Source of the DNA: DATMBF01 sp035559595
Lineage (GTDB): Bacteria; Bacteroidota; Ignavibacteria; UBA10030
Direction of reading: 5' to 3'
Assembly: GCA_035559595.1 (NCBI GenBank)
Contig: DATMBF010000028.1
Location: 156,918 to 220,917, forward strand
DNA: 64,000 nucleotides
Shown: positions 32,867 through 41,422 of the stretch, in pieces
Layout: each line of letters opens with the position of its first letter
Numbering within the stretch: the stretch's first letter is position 1
Notes under the pieces: generated by a model
Database searches by the model: none
The model's input: the letters and a program-made list of their open reading frames with translations, nothing else
What the model was told of the DNA's origin: nothing
Program-made: the position numbers and the translations under genes

Positions 32867-34039
32867 CTATTGCCGTTTATATCGGCGCCGAATCTCCATC
32901 ATCGAATCCCCTCCGAATTTCTCCAGAAAGGCATTTGCAAGCACAGGTGCTATGACGGATTCTGCGATAACGGAGCAGGCAGGAACTGCACAAACGTCGG
33001 AGCGTTCGTAGCGTGCCTTGGTGGGTTTCATCGTTTTCAGATCGACCGAAGGAAGGGGTTTGGCAAGAGTGGAAATCGGCTTCATGGCTCCGTGGAGTAC
33101 GATCATCTCCCCATTTGTAACGCCCCCTTCGAGTCCGCCAGCGCGATTTGTCGATCTGCCAACAACTCCTTTTTTCACTGTGAATGCATCATGAACTTGC
33201 GAGCCGAACTTCTGCGCATTCGAGAACCCTGAGCCGATCTCTACCCCCTTCACGGCGTGAATAGACATCACCGCTTGAGCCAATTGTCCGTCGAGCTTGC
33301 GATCGTATTGCACATAACTCCCCAAACCGATAGGCACACCGGTCACCAGCACCTCAAAGATACCACCAAGGGTATCGCCAAGCTTTTTTGTCTTTCGAAT
33401 CTCATCAACGGCCTTCTTTGCCGCCGCGGAATCCAGCATTCGTACCTCCGATTTATCCGCCTCCTCTGTCACTTTGTATGCTCCACACGAGGCCGTTGTG
33501 TATCGGCTGATGAGACGATCAATCGTTCTCCGGTCGCTCACTTCTACAGAACCAATTGCAAGCACATGACTTCCGATAAAGATTCCCGCCTCCTCAAGAA
33601 ACTTTCTGATAATCGTGCAGCAGGCGACTCTCATCGCTGTTTCACGGGCACTTGCCCGCTCAATGGCATTCCGGAGATCGTCATAGCCGTATTTCACGGA
33701 GCCAACGAAATCTGCATGTCCGGGACGCGGAATGGTGATCTTCTCAATCTCCTTCCCCCTCCCCTCGATGGCCATCCGGTCAATCCAATTCTGGTAATCT
33801 TTGTTTTCGATGAGAAGGGCAATAGGAGACCCGATGGTTCTTCCGAATCGAATCCCTGAAAGGATCTGAACCTGGTCGGATTCTATCCGCATACGGCCAC
33901 CTCTCCCGTAGCCCTGCTGGCGGCGCCGCAGTTGGTGATTGATGTAATCGGCAGAGATCTCGAGTCCCGCCGGTATCCCCTCTACGATGCCGACGAGAGC
34001 CTTGCCGTGTGATTCTCCAGCTGTAAGATACCGGATCAA
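32867..34039 (-). CDS. aroC: Chorismate synthase
   Basis: 390 residues. Conserved blocks are GESHGKALVGIVEGIPAG at the start, RRQQGYGRGGRMRIE, RPGHADFVGSVKYGYDDLRNAIERASARETA and AVKGVEIGSGF. It makes chorismate from EPSP using reduced FMN without net redox change; chorismate also feeds the futalosine pathway encoded at the left of the window. Start is TTG 34039, the only way to keep the IRYLTAGESHGK N-terminus. It is preceded by its own promoter and a 54-nt leader. Confidence 0.96.
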   Translation of the reverse strand: MIRYLTAGESHGKALVGIVEGIPAGLEISADYINHQLRRRQQGYGRGGRMRIESDQVQILSGIRFGRTIGSPIALLIENKDYQNWIDRMAIEGRGKEIEKITIPRPGHADFVGSVKYGYDDLRNAIERASARETAMRVACCTIIRKFLEEAGIFIGSHVLAIGSVEVSDRRTIDRLISRYTTASCGAYKVTEEADKSEVRMLDSAAAKKAVDEIRKTKKLGDTLGGIFEVLVTGVPIGLGSYVQYDRKLDGQLAQAVMSIHAVKGVEIGSGFSNAQKFGSQVHDAFTVKKGVVGRSTNRAGGLEGGVTNGEMIVLHGAMKPISTLAKPLPSVDLKTMKPTKARYERSDVCAVPACSVIAESVIAPVLANAFLEKFGGDSMMEIRRRYKRQ

Positions 34040-34099
34040 GAATAAGCCTAAAAATGGTTCGAGCGATTCACCAAGGTCTGATCATGTGAAGCGCGAATG

Positions 34100-34128
34100 A
34101 ATTAACGAAAAAAAGGGGGGATTAGCAA
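34100..34128 (-). promoter_or_regulatory. Promoter of aroC
   Basis: Minus strand TTGCTA, 17 bases, TTAATT; predicted start near 34093. The stretch 34129-34206 between it and the htrA terminator shows nothing recognisable. Confidence 0.55.
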
Positions 34129-34206
34129 TGAAAGAGGTAAAACAACCCCACTTCTTCGGCATGTCGAACCCGCCGATGAGCTGATGCGCTCCCCGTTAGC
34201 AAATCG

Positions 34207-34246
34207 AAAAACACAAAGCGCAAGCCGCTGAACGCAACCTGCGCTT
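34207..34246 (-). terminator. Probable intrinsic terminator after htrA
   Basis: Minus strand: AAGCGCA and TGCGCTT arms (7 bp) around a 17-nt loop, followed by TGTGTTTTT. It lies 20 bases past the htrA stop. Confidence 0.6.
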
Positions 34247-34265
34247 GTCTGTTGAAGACTTGTCG

Positions 34266-35807
34266 TTATTCTGGAATCTCGAGCGGGATGTATCGAGTGC
34301 TCTTGTTTGGCCCTTTCACACGCAGCAGGACAGCGTCTCCCGGCTTCTTGCTTTTGATGAGTTCTTCAAACTCCGACGCTGATTTGACCGGCTCATCACC
34401 GACATTCAGAATCACATCCTTTGCCACAATACCGCGCTGGTCGGCTTCACTGAATGGCTCAACTGCGTCCACAACAACGCCATAATCGACCTCATAGTCT
34501 TTCTTCGTTCGCTCGTCAATATTGCGAATCGTGAGTCCGATGCTGGAAATTTTTACTCTCTTCGAGGAGGTTTTCTCTCGCCCTGATTCCCTCCTTCCTC
34601 CCTCACGTGAATCTCGTGCAGGAACGACCTCATCTTCCTCTCGAGCTCTGAGCGTCACCTTAATGTCCATTTTCTTCTTATCCCGCAAAATGGAGACGGT
34701 GACCACATCCCCCGGATATCTGCTCGCGATGATTGTTTGAAGCTGGTTCGAAGAATTCACTTCTTTTCCATCCACGCGGAGAATCACATCCCCCGGTTTA
34801 ATGCCGGCCGCTTCACCCGCGCCACCCGACGTCACCTCCTGCACAAACACACCTTGGGGTTTGTCCAGTCCAAGCGCTTTCGCCATCACCGCGTCGACAT
34901 TCTGAATTCGTACACCGATGTAGCCCCGGCGCACGGTTCCAAATTTTATGATGTCCCCTGCAACCTTCTTCGCTAGGTTCATCGGAATGGCAAAGCTGTA
35001 TCCCTGATACCGTTGATTCGTCGTTGCAATCGCCGTGTTCACGCCAATCACTTCACCCGCAATATTGACAAGCGGCCCACCGCTGTTTCCCGGATTTACA
35101 GCCGCGTCCGTCTGAATGAAATTCTCAATCCCGTAACCGCTCCCCGCATCATCAATAATCCGTAATTGGCGCCCCAGCGCACTGACAATTCCCTGCGTCA
35201 TTGTCGATGTGAGACCAAGTGGATTGCCGAGCGCAAAGACGATATGACCAACCTCAACTTCGTCAGAGTTACCAAGCCGGGGGACTGCCAACCCGTTTGC
35301 TTCGATTTTGATTACTGCCAGGTCGGTGTAACGATCGGTCCCGATGAGCTTCGCCTTGAACTTCCGGCTGTCGTGAAGCGTGACTTCGATACCATCGCGA
35401 TCAGCCTCTTGCACGACATGGTTATTCGTGAGGATGTATCCATCCTCCGTCAGGATTACGCCGGACCCCGCCCCGAACTGTGGACCGCGACGTGGCATCT
35501 CGAACCGAAACTCGGGCCCGAAGAAATGGAAGAACCGATCTCCCTGATCATCCGATTTCGATTCGCCGGTGGACTTCACCGTGATATAGACAACCGTCGG
35601 CGTAATCTCCTTTCCGATGGAGTGGAAGGCTTCGTTGAGCGCTTGAAGCGATGGATTGACCTTTGGCGATTGTGTTTGTGCGCCAAGCTTCACCTGGGGA
35701 TTTGCGAAGGTCACATCGACGCCTTTGAAGCTCGAAACCAGAATGCCGCCGAAGATGATTCCAAGAGCCAGAAGGAAGACCGCAACGAGAACGGACCTTG
35801 ATGACAT
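34266..35807 (-). CDS. htrA: Periplasmic Do/HtrA-family serine protease
   Basis: 513 residues: N-terminal signal anchor (about 5-27), trypsin-like domain with the triad visible as His in TNNHVVQ, Asp in YTDLAVIKI and Ser in NPGNSGGPLV, then two PDZ domains (about 285-385, YIGVRIQNV; and about 425-510, VGDEPVKSASEFEELI). It degrades or refolds misfolded envelope proteins. ATG 35807 has AAAGGAG 7 bases upstream. Last gene of the run starting at the DedA-like gene, followed by a terminator. Confidence 0.96.
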   Translation of the reverse strand: MSSRSVLVAVFLLALGIIFGGILVSSFKGVDVTFANPQVKLGAQTQSPKVNPSLQALNEAFHSIGKEITPTVVYITVKSTGESKSDDQGDRFFHFFGPEFRFEMPRRGPQFGAGSGVILTEDGYILTNNHVVQEADRDGIEVTLHDSRKFKAKLIGTDRYTDLAVIKIEANGLAVPRLGNSDEVEVGHIVFALGNPLGLTSTMTQGIVSALGRQLRIIDDAGSGYGIENFIQTDAAVNPGNSGGPLVNIAGEVIGVNTAIATTNQRYQGYSFAIPMNLAKKVAGDIIKFGTVRRGYIGVRIQNVDAVMAKALGLDKPQGVFVQEVTSGGAGEAAGIKPGDVILRVDGKEVNSSNQLQTIIASRYPGDVVTVSILRDKKKMDIKVTLRAREEDEVVPARDSREGGRRESGREKTSSKRVKISSIGLTIRNIDERTKKDYEVDYGVVVDAVEPFSEADQRGIVAKDVILNVGDEPVKSASEFEELIKSKKPGDAVLLRVKGPNKSTRYIPLEIPE

Positions 35808-35833
35808 ACTACTCTCCTTTTCTGATAGCTTGC

Positions 35834-36613
35834 TTATACCTTGATCCTGTGGAAGATTTCCAGTGACTTGAGCGGCCTCAGCCCCTCAAAATGATACCGT
35901 AGATATGAACGTAAAGTTTCATCGACTTCGTTCCCAACACGAGTGTCGAGATGAATTGTCCGTAACGAATCCAGCGGCGCGCGCTGAAAGCGCTGAAGTG
36001 CCCGCAACGATGCGATAGATAATGTTCGTGAGAACGCATCCGGTCGATGGGTTTGCTGGCATTCGTTGCAGAGAACCCCCCCTTTTGTGAAAGAGAACGA
36101 GACAGCGTTGGAGTCAGTGAGCGTTTCGACGGCTCGCCCACATATCAGGCACGTATCAATTGACAGAGCGAACCCGTGAATTGCGCCAAGTCGAATCTGA
36201 AATGCAAAGAACAGGTTCATAACATTGTGCTCGGCCAATTCCAACGCCTCAAACGTGTGTCGCAGGAGGTCGAACAGAACCGCATTCTCTTCCTCGTCAT
36301 GCGTCACTTGGTTCAACAACTCGATGACCGACATTCCCACCGTCATCTTCTCCATATCCTCTCCGACACTTTTGAACTGTTCGACAAGGTCGCAGTGGGA
36401 GATAAGATGGAGGTCGCGGTTCTCTTTCTTGTACATCACAAGCGACACGAGGGACATCGGCTCCAGCGCTGCCCCAAACTTACTCTTGAGATCACGAGCG
36501 CCTTTTGCGATACCGTTCACCTTACCGTACCGACGAGTATAGAACGTTACGATCTTGCTCGTGTCCCGATACCTCATGGAGCGCAGCACTATAGCGTCGG
36601 TCTTTGTGATCAT
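35834..36613 (-). CDS. recO: DNA repair protein RecO
   Basis: 259 residues: N-terminal OB fold (TDAIVLRSMRYRDTSKIVTFYTRRYGKVNGIAKGARD), helical middle, and a zinc-binding Cys set CLICG ... CNECQ. RecO loads RecA on SSB-coated DNA with RecR. Length and order of domains are standard. ATG 36613 overlaps the mtnA stop as ATGA. Confidence 0.94.
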   Translation of the reverse strand: MITKTDAIVLRSMRYRDTSKIVTFYTRRYGKVNGIAKGARDLKSKFGAALEPMSLVSLVMYKKENRDLHLISHCDLVEQFKSVGEDMEKMTVGMSVIELLNQVTHDEEENAVLFDLLRHTFEALELAEHNVMNLFFAFQIRLGAIHGFALSIDTCLICGRAVETLTDSNAVSFSFTKGGVLCNECQQTHRPDAFSRTLSIASLRALQRFQRAPLDSLRTIHLDTRVGNEVDETLRSYLRYHFEGLRPLKSLEIFHRIKV

Positions 36614-37662
36614 AATGTACTGAAGAGTTGCTTGATCGCAGATGAAAACGGAGCTCTTAGCACGCCGCGATCTGTAACAATGGCTGTGATGAGCTCATTC
36701 GGTGTAACGTCAAATGCCGGGGAATAGACATCAACATCATTCACTGCCACGCGATGTCCACCGATGATCGTCACTTCATCCGCCGACCTCTGCTCGATGG
36801 GAATTCCGGCTCCACTCACGGTCTCGGGATCAACCGTCGAAATCGGTGCTGCTACATAAAACGGAATTCCATGATGTTTTGCAAGCACTGCGAGACCGTA
36901 TGTTCCAACCTTATTCGCAACATCTCCATTAGCGGCTATCCGATCCGCCCCAACGACAACCGCGTTTACGGCTCCTCGTTGCATGACAAATGCGGCCGTG
37001 TTATCTGTGAGCAATGTGGCTGGGATGCCAAGCTTTATCAACTCCCAGGCGGTGAGTCGTGCTCCCTGCAAAAGAGGGCGAGTCTCGTCAATATAGACGT
37101 GTTTGAGCTTGTGTCGTTCCCATGCAGTCGAAAGAATTCCCTGTGCCGTTCCTTTACCCCCTGTTGCTAAATAACCGGTGTTGCAGTGCGTCAAAACCGA
37201 CGCAGCATTGGGCAGAATTTCAGCGCCAAGCTCTCCGATTCGGCGACACATCGCCTCGTCTTCACGATGAATCTGCCGCGCCTCTTCCAAAAGCCTTTTC
37301 TTTAACTCCACCAGCGATTGATCTGCGTGCTCTTCAAATACCTTACGCATACGCTGCAGCGCCCAGAAGAGATTAACCGCCGTCGGCCTGCTTGTACCAA
37401 GCTTGATACTGCTCTTCTCAAACGCAGATCGAACAGTACCTGCATCGGCGTTCCGCACGTGGTAGATTGCTAACGCAACGCCGTAGGCAGCAGCTATGCC
37501 AATGAGAGGTGCACCGCGGATGGCAAGTGTCTTAATGGCTTCGACGACCTGATCCGGATTATCAGTTTCGACATAGATTTCTGAGGTGGGAAGCTTGCGC
37601 TGGTCAAGATAACGGATTTTTCCGTCAAGCCATTCGAGCGGTCGGATCGGCTCAGCAACCAT
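36610..37662 (-). CDS. mtnA: S-methyl-5-thioribose-1-phosphate isomerase
   Basis: 350 residues, eIF2B-related fold. The catalytic cysteine is in LTHCNTGYLATGGKGTAQG and the catalytic Asp in VGADRIAANGDVANKVGTYG. It isomerises methylthioribose-1-phosphate to methylthioribulose-1-phosphate in methionine salvage. Other salvage genes (mtnB, mtnC, mtnP) are not in the window. It overlaps the PfkB kinase by 11 bases and recO by 4, so the three are translated from one message. Confidence 0.94.
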   Translation of the reverse strand: MVAEPIRPLEWLDGKIRYLDQRKLPTSEIYVETDNPDQVVEAIKTLAIRGAPLIGIAAAYGVALAIYHVRNADAGTVRSAFEKSSIKLGTSRPTAVNLFWALQRMRKVFEEHADQSLVELKKRLLEEARQIHREDEAMCRRIGELGAEILPNAASVLTHCNTGYLATGGKGTAQGILSTAWERHKLKHVYIDETRPLLQGARLTAWELIKLGIPATLLTDNTAAFVMQRGAVNAVVVGADRIAANGDVANKVGTYGLAVLAKHHGIPFYVAAPISTVDPETVSGAGIPIEQRSADEVTIIGGHRVAVNDVDVYSPAFDVTPNELITAIVTDRGVLRAPFSSAIKQLFSTL

Positions 37663-38566
37663 CGAATCGTGACAACTCCATGAACGCCCGGTAGCGATCT
37701 TGAATCTCCAACAGCGTTCGATCCTTCAACCCATCCAAGCTGAAGCGTTCGACACAGAATGAGGCAATTGTACTTCCGTAGATCACTGCACGTCGCAGAT
37801 TTTCGGCAGAGAGATCATCCGTCTTTGCCAGCCATCCGGCAAATCCGCCGGCAAAGGCATCACCTGCCCCGGTGGGGTCATAGATGTTTTCGAGCGGATA
37901 TGCTGGGGCCGAAAAGATGATATCTTTCGTCACCAGCAATGCACCGTGCTCCCCTTTTTTGATGATCACGATCTCCGGTCCCATGTCAATGATTCGCTTG
38001 GAGGCTTTGATGAGATTGGGTTCATGCGTCAGGAGGCGGGCTTCCGATTCGTTCACAACGAGCACATCCATTGCTTTGAGGGTGGCGCGCAACTCATCCG
38101 GCTTGGACTCGATCCAATAATTCATTGTATCCCCCACAACGAGGCGTGGCGTGTCAATCTGCCTTAACACATCGAGTTGAAGCGTCGGATCAATATTGCC
38201 GAGACAAATATAGGAACTTTTCTTGTAGGAGGGGGGAATGTGTGGCTTGAAATGCTCGAAGACGTTGAGATCCGTGAAAAGCGTATCGCGGACGTTAAGA
38301 TCGTAATGATATCTTCCTCCCCAGCGAAACGTCTTTCCCTCTTCCACTCGCTGAAGGCCGTCGATGTCAATATTCCGTTCTTCGAGAAACTCAAGGTGTG
38401 TTTTGGGAAAGTCACCACCCACCACACCAACCATGCGAATCGGGGCGGTGAAGAAACTTGCCGAGACCGAGATGTATACTGCCGATCCTCCCAGCGCATC
38501 CTTGGTCTTCCCGAACGGCGTTTCCACGGTATCCAGCGCAACGGATCCAACGACAAGTAGACTCAC
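37652..38566 (-). CDS. PfkB-family sugar or nucleoside kinase
   Basis: 304 residues of ribokinase fold. The N-terminal GGSAVYISVSASFF glycine pair and the C-terminal DPTGAGDAFAGGFAGWLA with the catalytic Asp are intact. The start LLVVGSVALDTVETPFGK is shared with a PfkB group annotated only as carbohydrate or adenosine-type kinases. The substrate cannot be read. The 11-base overlap with mtnA hints at a nucleoside or thiosugar substrate. GTG 38566 with AAGGAG 8 bases upstream fixes the start. Confidence 0.9.
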   Translation of the reverse strand: MSLLVVGSVALDTVETPFGKTKDALGGSAVYISVSASFFTAPIRMVGVVGGDFPKTHLEFLEERNIDIDGLQRVEEGKTFRWGGRYHYDLNVRDTLFTDLNVFEHFKPHIPPSYKKSSYICLGNIDPTLQLDVLRQIDTPRLVVGDTMNYWIESKPDELRATLKAMDVLVVNESEARLLTHEPNLIKASKRIIDMGPEIVIIKKGEHGALLVTKDIIFSAPAYPLENIYDPTGAGDAFAGGFAGWLAKTDDLSAENLRRAVIYGSTIASFCVERFSLDGLKDRTLLEIQDRYRAFMELSRFDGC

Positions 38567-38576
38567 TCCAATCTCC

Positions 38577-39041
38577 TTAAAGTGGTATCTCAGTGAACTG
38601 TGCTGCTACGGTCGACCCCAAAATGTATTCCTGAACGACCTGCACCGCTTTCTTCTGCCCGGGCCAGAGGAGTGTCGAAATGGCCTCTGTAGAATCCACC
38701 CATCGGAACTCTTCGTGCTCCATCGAAAGCTTTGGGTGAGCATCATCACCGATCTCAGCTGCAAAGACTGTGGTGAGATGGACGATGTCATCATGTGGAA
38801 CAAGAAATGCATTAATGAGAGGAGCCGTCCAAAACCGCTTGGGCTCAAGCTGTGTCTCTTCGCGAAGCTCTCGGATTGCCGCGTCGAGAGCTTTCTCGCG
38901 AGGCTCCACAGAGCCGCTAATCAGTTGCCACGCTCCGGGGTAGATCTTGTCATCCTGTGCACGTTTGAGAATGAGGAATTCCGGCTTCTGCCGCTTTCGA
39001 AAAACACAGACCTCAACAATGTTGCTGACAATAGTAGGCAT
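38577..39041 (-). CDS. NUDIX hydrolase
   Basis: 154 residues. The NUDIX box is complete, G-x5-E-x7-RE-xx-EE, within GSVEPREKALDAAIREL and the following REETQL. It would hydrolyse a nucleoside diphosphate-linked substrate. The N-terminus (VEVCVFRKRQKPEFLILKRAQDDKIYPGAWQLISG) resembles dATP/diadenosine-type housecleaning enzymes such as NudB, but the substrate is uncertain. It lies between the barrel protein and the PfkB gene with 3- and 10-base spacing. Confidence 0.9.
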   Translation of the reverse strand: MPTIVSNIVEVCVFRKRQKPEFLILKRAQDDKIYPGAWQLISGSVEPREKALDAAIRELREETQLEPKRFWTAPLINAFLVPHDDIVHLTTVFAAEIGDDAHPKLSMEHEEFRWVDSTEAISTLLWPGQKKAVQVVQEYILGSTVAAQFTEIPL

Positions 39042-39044
39042 TCG

Positions 39045-39683
39045 TCACTGGTACTGGAAGCCGAGCGTGATCGCGAAACCGGATGGATCCACGGTGTATG
39101 TTCCGCCTCCTAACGCTTCGCTCTTCGCCGATGCAATGTACAGCCTCGGTTCAACAAACACTCTACCGATCAGCACGCGCAGGAAAGCCGTGAAGAACAC
39201 GTTTCCACTATTCTTGGATTCGGTCCGCGTAGTTCCCACGGGTCCAAAGAGGCCTCCACTTGTCGCAACATACTCAACATTATAAAAGAACAGGTTGTAG
39301 CCTCCGCCTACGCCGGCGTAGAAGCGCGTATCGGCATCGGGAACATCGAGAAGCTTATACCCGACGCTCGCATGGAGCGGAATCAAGACAATCGCTTGCT
39401 GCGTAACACGGCCGTTGGGATTCTGATAGACGCTGATGGTCTGTTTCTGATAAAAATCTATTGCGCCGGTTAACGTGAAATCGTAATGGATGAACTCCGT
39501 GATCCCATCAACGCCGAACAACAAACCGTTGTTAAGCTCTTTTGACGGCTGGTAGAAGCCAAACTTGCCGCTGTAGTACTGTCTCAGATTCGAGCTCTGC
39601 TTCTCTTTCTCCTTCTCTTGAGCGATGATTTGCTGGACACCGACCACCACCAGCACTCCACACACAGCAAGGACGCGAATCAT
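39045..39683 (-). CDS. Small outer-membrane beta-barrel protein
   Basis: 212 residues with a cleavable signal peptide (MIRVLAVCGVLVVVGVQQIIA-Q) and alternating hydrophobic strands ending GFAITLGFQYQ, the terminal aromatic expected for Bam substrates. About eight strands, so an OmpA- or OmpW-size barrel is likely. I do not recognise a specific family. A perfect AGGAGG precedes ATG 39683. It is unusual in heading cytoplasmic genes (NUDIX, kinase, mtnA). Confidence 0.8.
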   Translation of the reverse strand: MIRVLAVCGVLVVVGVQQIIAQEKEKEKQSSNLRQYYSGKFGFYQPSKELNNGLLFGVDGITEFIHYDFTLTGAIDFYQKQTISVYQNPNGRVTQQAIVLIPLHASVGYKLLDVPDADTRFYAGVGGGYNLFFYNVEYVATSGGLFGPVGTTRTESKNSGNVFFTAFLRVLIGRVFVEPRLYIASAKSEALGGGTYTVDPSGFAITLGFQYQ

Positions 39684-39713
39684 AAATCCTCCTCTCAGTA
39701 ATCGGATGTTCAG

Positions 39714-40343
39714 TTAAACCACATACCGAATGACGATGAATCCAAGAAATAGAAGAACGACGAAGGCAACGGTCAACAGCTCGAAATACTTGTCAATGAA
39801 TGCCTTGATCTGCGGTCCAAACCAGTAAAACATGCTGGAAACAAGAAAGAACCGTGCTGACCGACTTAGAATAGATGCAAACACAAACGTCACGAACGAA
39901 ATCTGGAATGTGCCTGCTGCAATCGTGAAAACCTTGTAGGGAATCGGTGTGAATCCGGCTACAGCAACTGCCATAAATGCATTTTCATCATAGAGAACAC
40001 GCACATACTCGTACTGAGCCTGCACATTATAGAAATCAATGATACTCCGGCCGATAAGCTCATAAAATTCCAGCCCGATGAGATAGCCGAACATTCCACC
40101 GAGAACAGATCCTACCGAACAAATCAATGCATAGCGAAACGACCTCTTCGGGAGGACAACTCCCAAAGCTATGAGCAGAACATCGGGCGGAATTGGAAAG
40201 AACGAAGATTCCACAAATGCGATGACAAAGAGCGCCCACTCCGCCCGCGGCTTCTCAGCGAAGCTTTCGACCCAAGCCTTTGTCCGGCGCAACCACCCGG
40301 AAAATCCTGTGTTTATCGCGATACTCTTCGTCCTCTCGTCCAT
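39714..40343 (-). CDS. DedA/VTT-domain membrane protein
   Basis: 209 residues from ATG 40343, with four to five hydrophobic segments and the VTT/DedA signature VESSFFPIPPDVLLIALGV and GMFGYLIGLEFYELIG. AGFTPIPYKVFTIAAGTFQISF is the second conserved re-entrant region. Family members have been tied to lipid scrambling and membrane homeostasis. The frame extends to TTG 40397, but that runs through the predicted promoter; ATG 40343 is 11 bases after the -10 with no ribosome-binding site, suggesting a leaderless message. Confidence 0.87.
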   Translation of the reverse strand: MDERTKSIAINTGFSGWLRRTKAWVESFAEKPRAEWALFVIAFVESSFFPIPPDVLLIALGVVLPKRSFRYALICSVGSVLGGMFGYLIGLEFYELIGRSIIDFYNVQAQYEYVRVLYDENAFMAVAVAGFTPIPYKVFTIAAGTFQISFVTFVFASILSRSARFFLVSSMFYWFGPQIKAFIDKYFELLTVAFVVLLFLGFIVIRYVV

Positions 40344-40354
40344 AAACGCGTGAA

Positions 40355-40382
40355 AATATAGATGAATTTTCCCTGAATTCAA
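40355..40382 (-). promoter_or_regulatory. Promoter of the DedA-like gene, leaderless arrangement
   Basis: Minus strand TTGAAT, 16 bases, TATATT. The start codon lies 11 bases past the -10, so transcription would begin about 3-5 bases before ATG 40343. Confidence 0.5.
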
Positions 40383-40400
40383 AAGAAAGGAGAACAATCA

Positions 40401-40414
40401 GTGAGGAACCTCAC
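40401..40414 (-). terminator. Weak hairpin at the end of the P1 peptidase gene
   Basis: GTGAGG and CCTCAC arms overlap the stop codon region; on the minus strand they are followed by a U/C-rich stretch (TGATTGTTCTCCTTTCTTTT). The tail is not a clean U-run, so termination is uncertain. Confidence 0.35.
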
Positions 40415-41349
40415 GCTGAGGCGAGCCCCGGAATGCCAGCAACTGTGACAGCAGCCTTCACGGCACGTCGAATCGATTCAGCAGTGAGATCAGCGCTGAT
40501 TTCGGCAACGAGGTCAAAGTCCGAAACGACGTTGCCCCACGAACATGCAAACGTTACATCACCATCATAGGAGGTATGAGATGGCTTGATTGCACGTGAC
40601 ATTCCATCATGCATGCGTTGTGCGATGCGAAAGAGTTCAGTCTTGGTGAATGTCGCATTCGTTGCAACAACAACAAGGGTCGTATTGGTCTTTTCCAATA
40701 CTTTTCCTCTCGCAAAGACTCTCATCGGCTCTGAATCCGCAAAGAATCCACCCTCGGGCTTCCGCGCACCAGCAATGATCTTACCGTCTGTCCCGTAGAT
40801 ATCTCCAACAGAATTCACGACTGCGATCGCACCGACGACAACATCCCCAACTGCCATCGAGGCTGTGCCTACACCTCCCTTCATCCAAAACTCCGATCCC
40901 TTCCATTTACCAACGGTGGTTCCCGTACCGGCCCCGACAGCTCCTTCTTGAATTTTACCACTCGTCGCATTCACACACGCTTCATAACCAGCCTGAGGAC
41001 CCGGCCGCACCTTTGCATTCCCCACATTCAAATCAAAAACGACGGCAGTAGGAACAATCGGCACCTTCACCCAGGGTGTCTGATAGCCCACATCATGCTC
41101 TTCTAACCACTTCATAACGCCGTCAGCGGCCCCTAGGCCAAACGCACTGCCGCCCGTCAGAAGGATTGCGTGAATCTCATCCATCCGCTTGTCAGGTGCG
41201 AGGAGCGCAAGCTCGCGACTTCCCGGCGAAGCACCACGTACCTCGCAGCTTGCCCGAGTCTTGGGTGGACAAAGAATGACCGTGCAACCTGTCAGATTCT
41301 CTTTATCAGTATAGTGGCCGACTTTGAAACCGGGAACAGAGGTAATCAT
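40411..41349 (-). CDS. P1-family (DmpA-like) aminopeptidase
   Basis: 312 residues of the N-terminal nucleophile P1 family: GFKVGHYTDKENLTGCTVILCP at the start, LLTGGSAFGLGAADGVMKWLEE, GAVGAGTGTTVGKW and a C-terminal ATNATFTKTEL segment that would precede the autoprocessing nucleophile region. Such enzymes (DmpA, BapA) cleave N-terminal or beta-aminoacyl residues after self-cleavage into two chains. The biological substrate is unknown. No signal peptide is visible. Confidence 0.88.
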   Translation of the reverse strand: MITSVPGFKVGHYTDKENLTGCTVILCPPKTRASCEVRGASPGSRELALLAPDKRMDEIHAILLTGGSAFGLGAADGVMKWLEEHDVGYQTPWVKVPIVPTAVVFDLNVGNAKVRPGPQAGYEACVNATSGKIQEGAVGAGTGTTVGKWKGSEFWMKGGVGTASMAVGDVVVGAIAVVNSVGDIYGTDGKIIAGARKPEGGFFADSEPMRVFARGKVLEKTNTTLVVVATNATFTKTELFRIAQRMHDGMSRAIKPSHTSYDGDVTFACSWGNVVSDFDLVAEISADLTAESIRRAVKAAVTVAGIPGLASA

Positions 41350-41389
41350 AATGGAATTGGTGAAATACAGAATTGTGGAAATAAGGGAA

Positions 41390-41403
41390 TGTGTCGAGAC
41401 ACA
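41390..41403 (-). terminator. Weak hairpin downstream of the TrmH-like gene
   Basis: TGTGTC-GA-GACACA inverted repeat about 20 bases past the stop; the RNA continues TTCCCTTATTTCC. It could be a weak terminator or an operator for the P1 peptidase gene. Confidence 0.3.
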
Positions 41404-41422
41404 GGGTAGATTGCATAAACAA

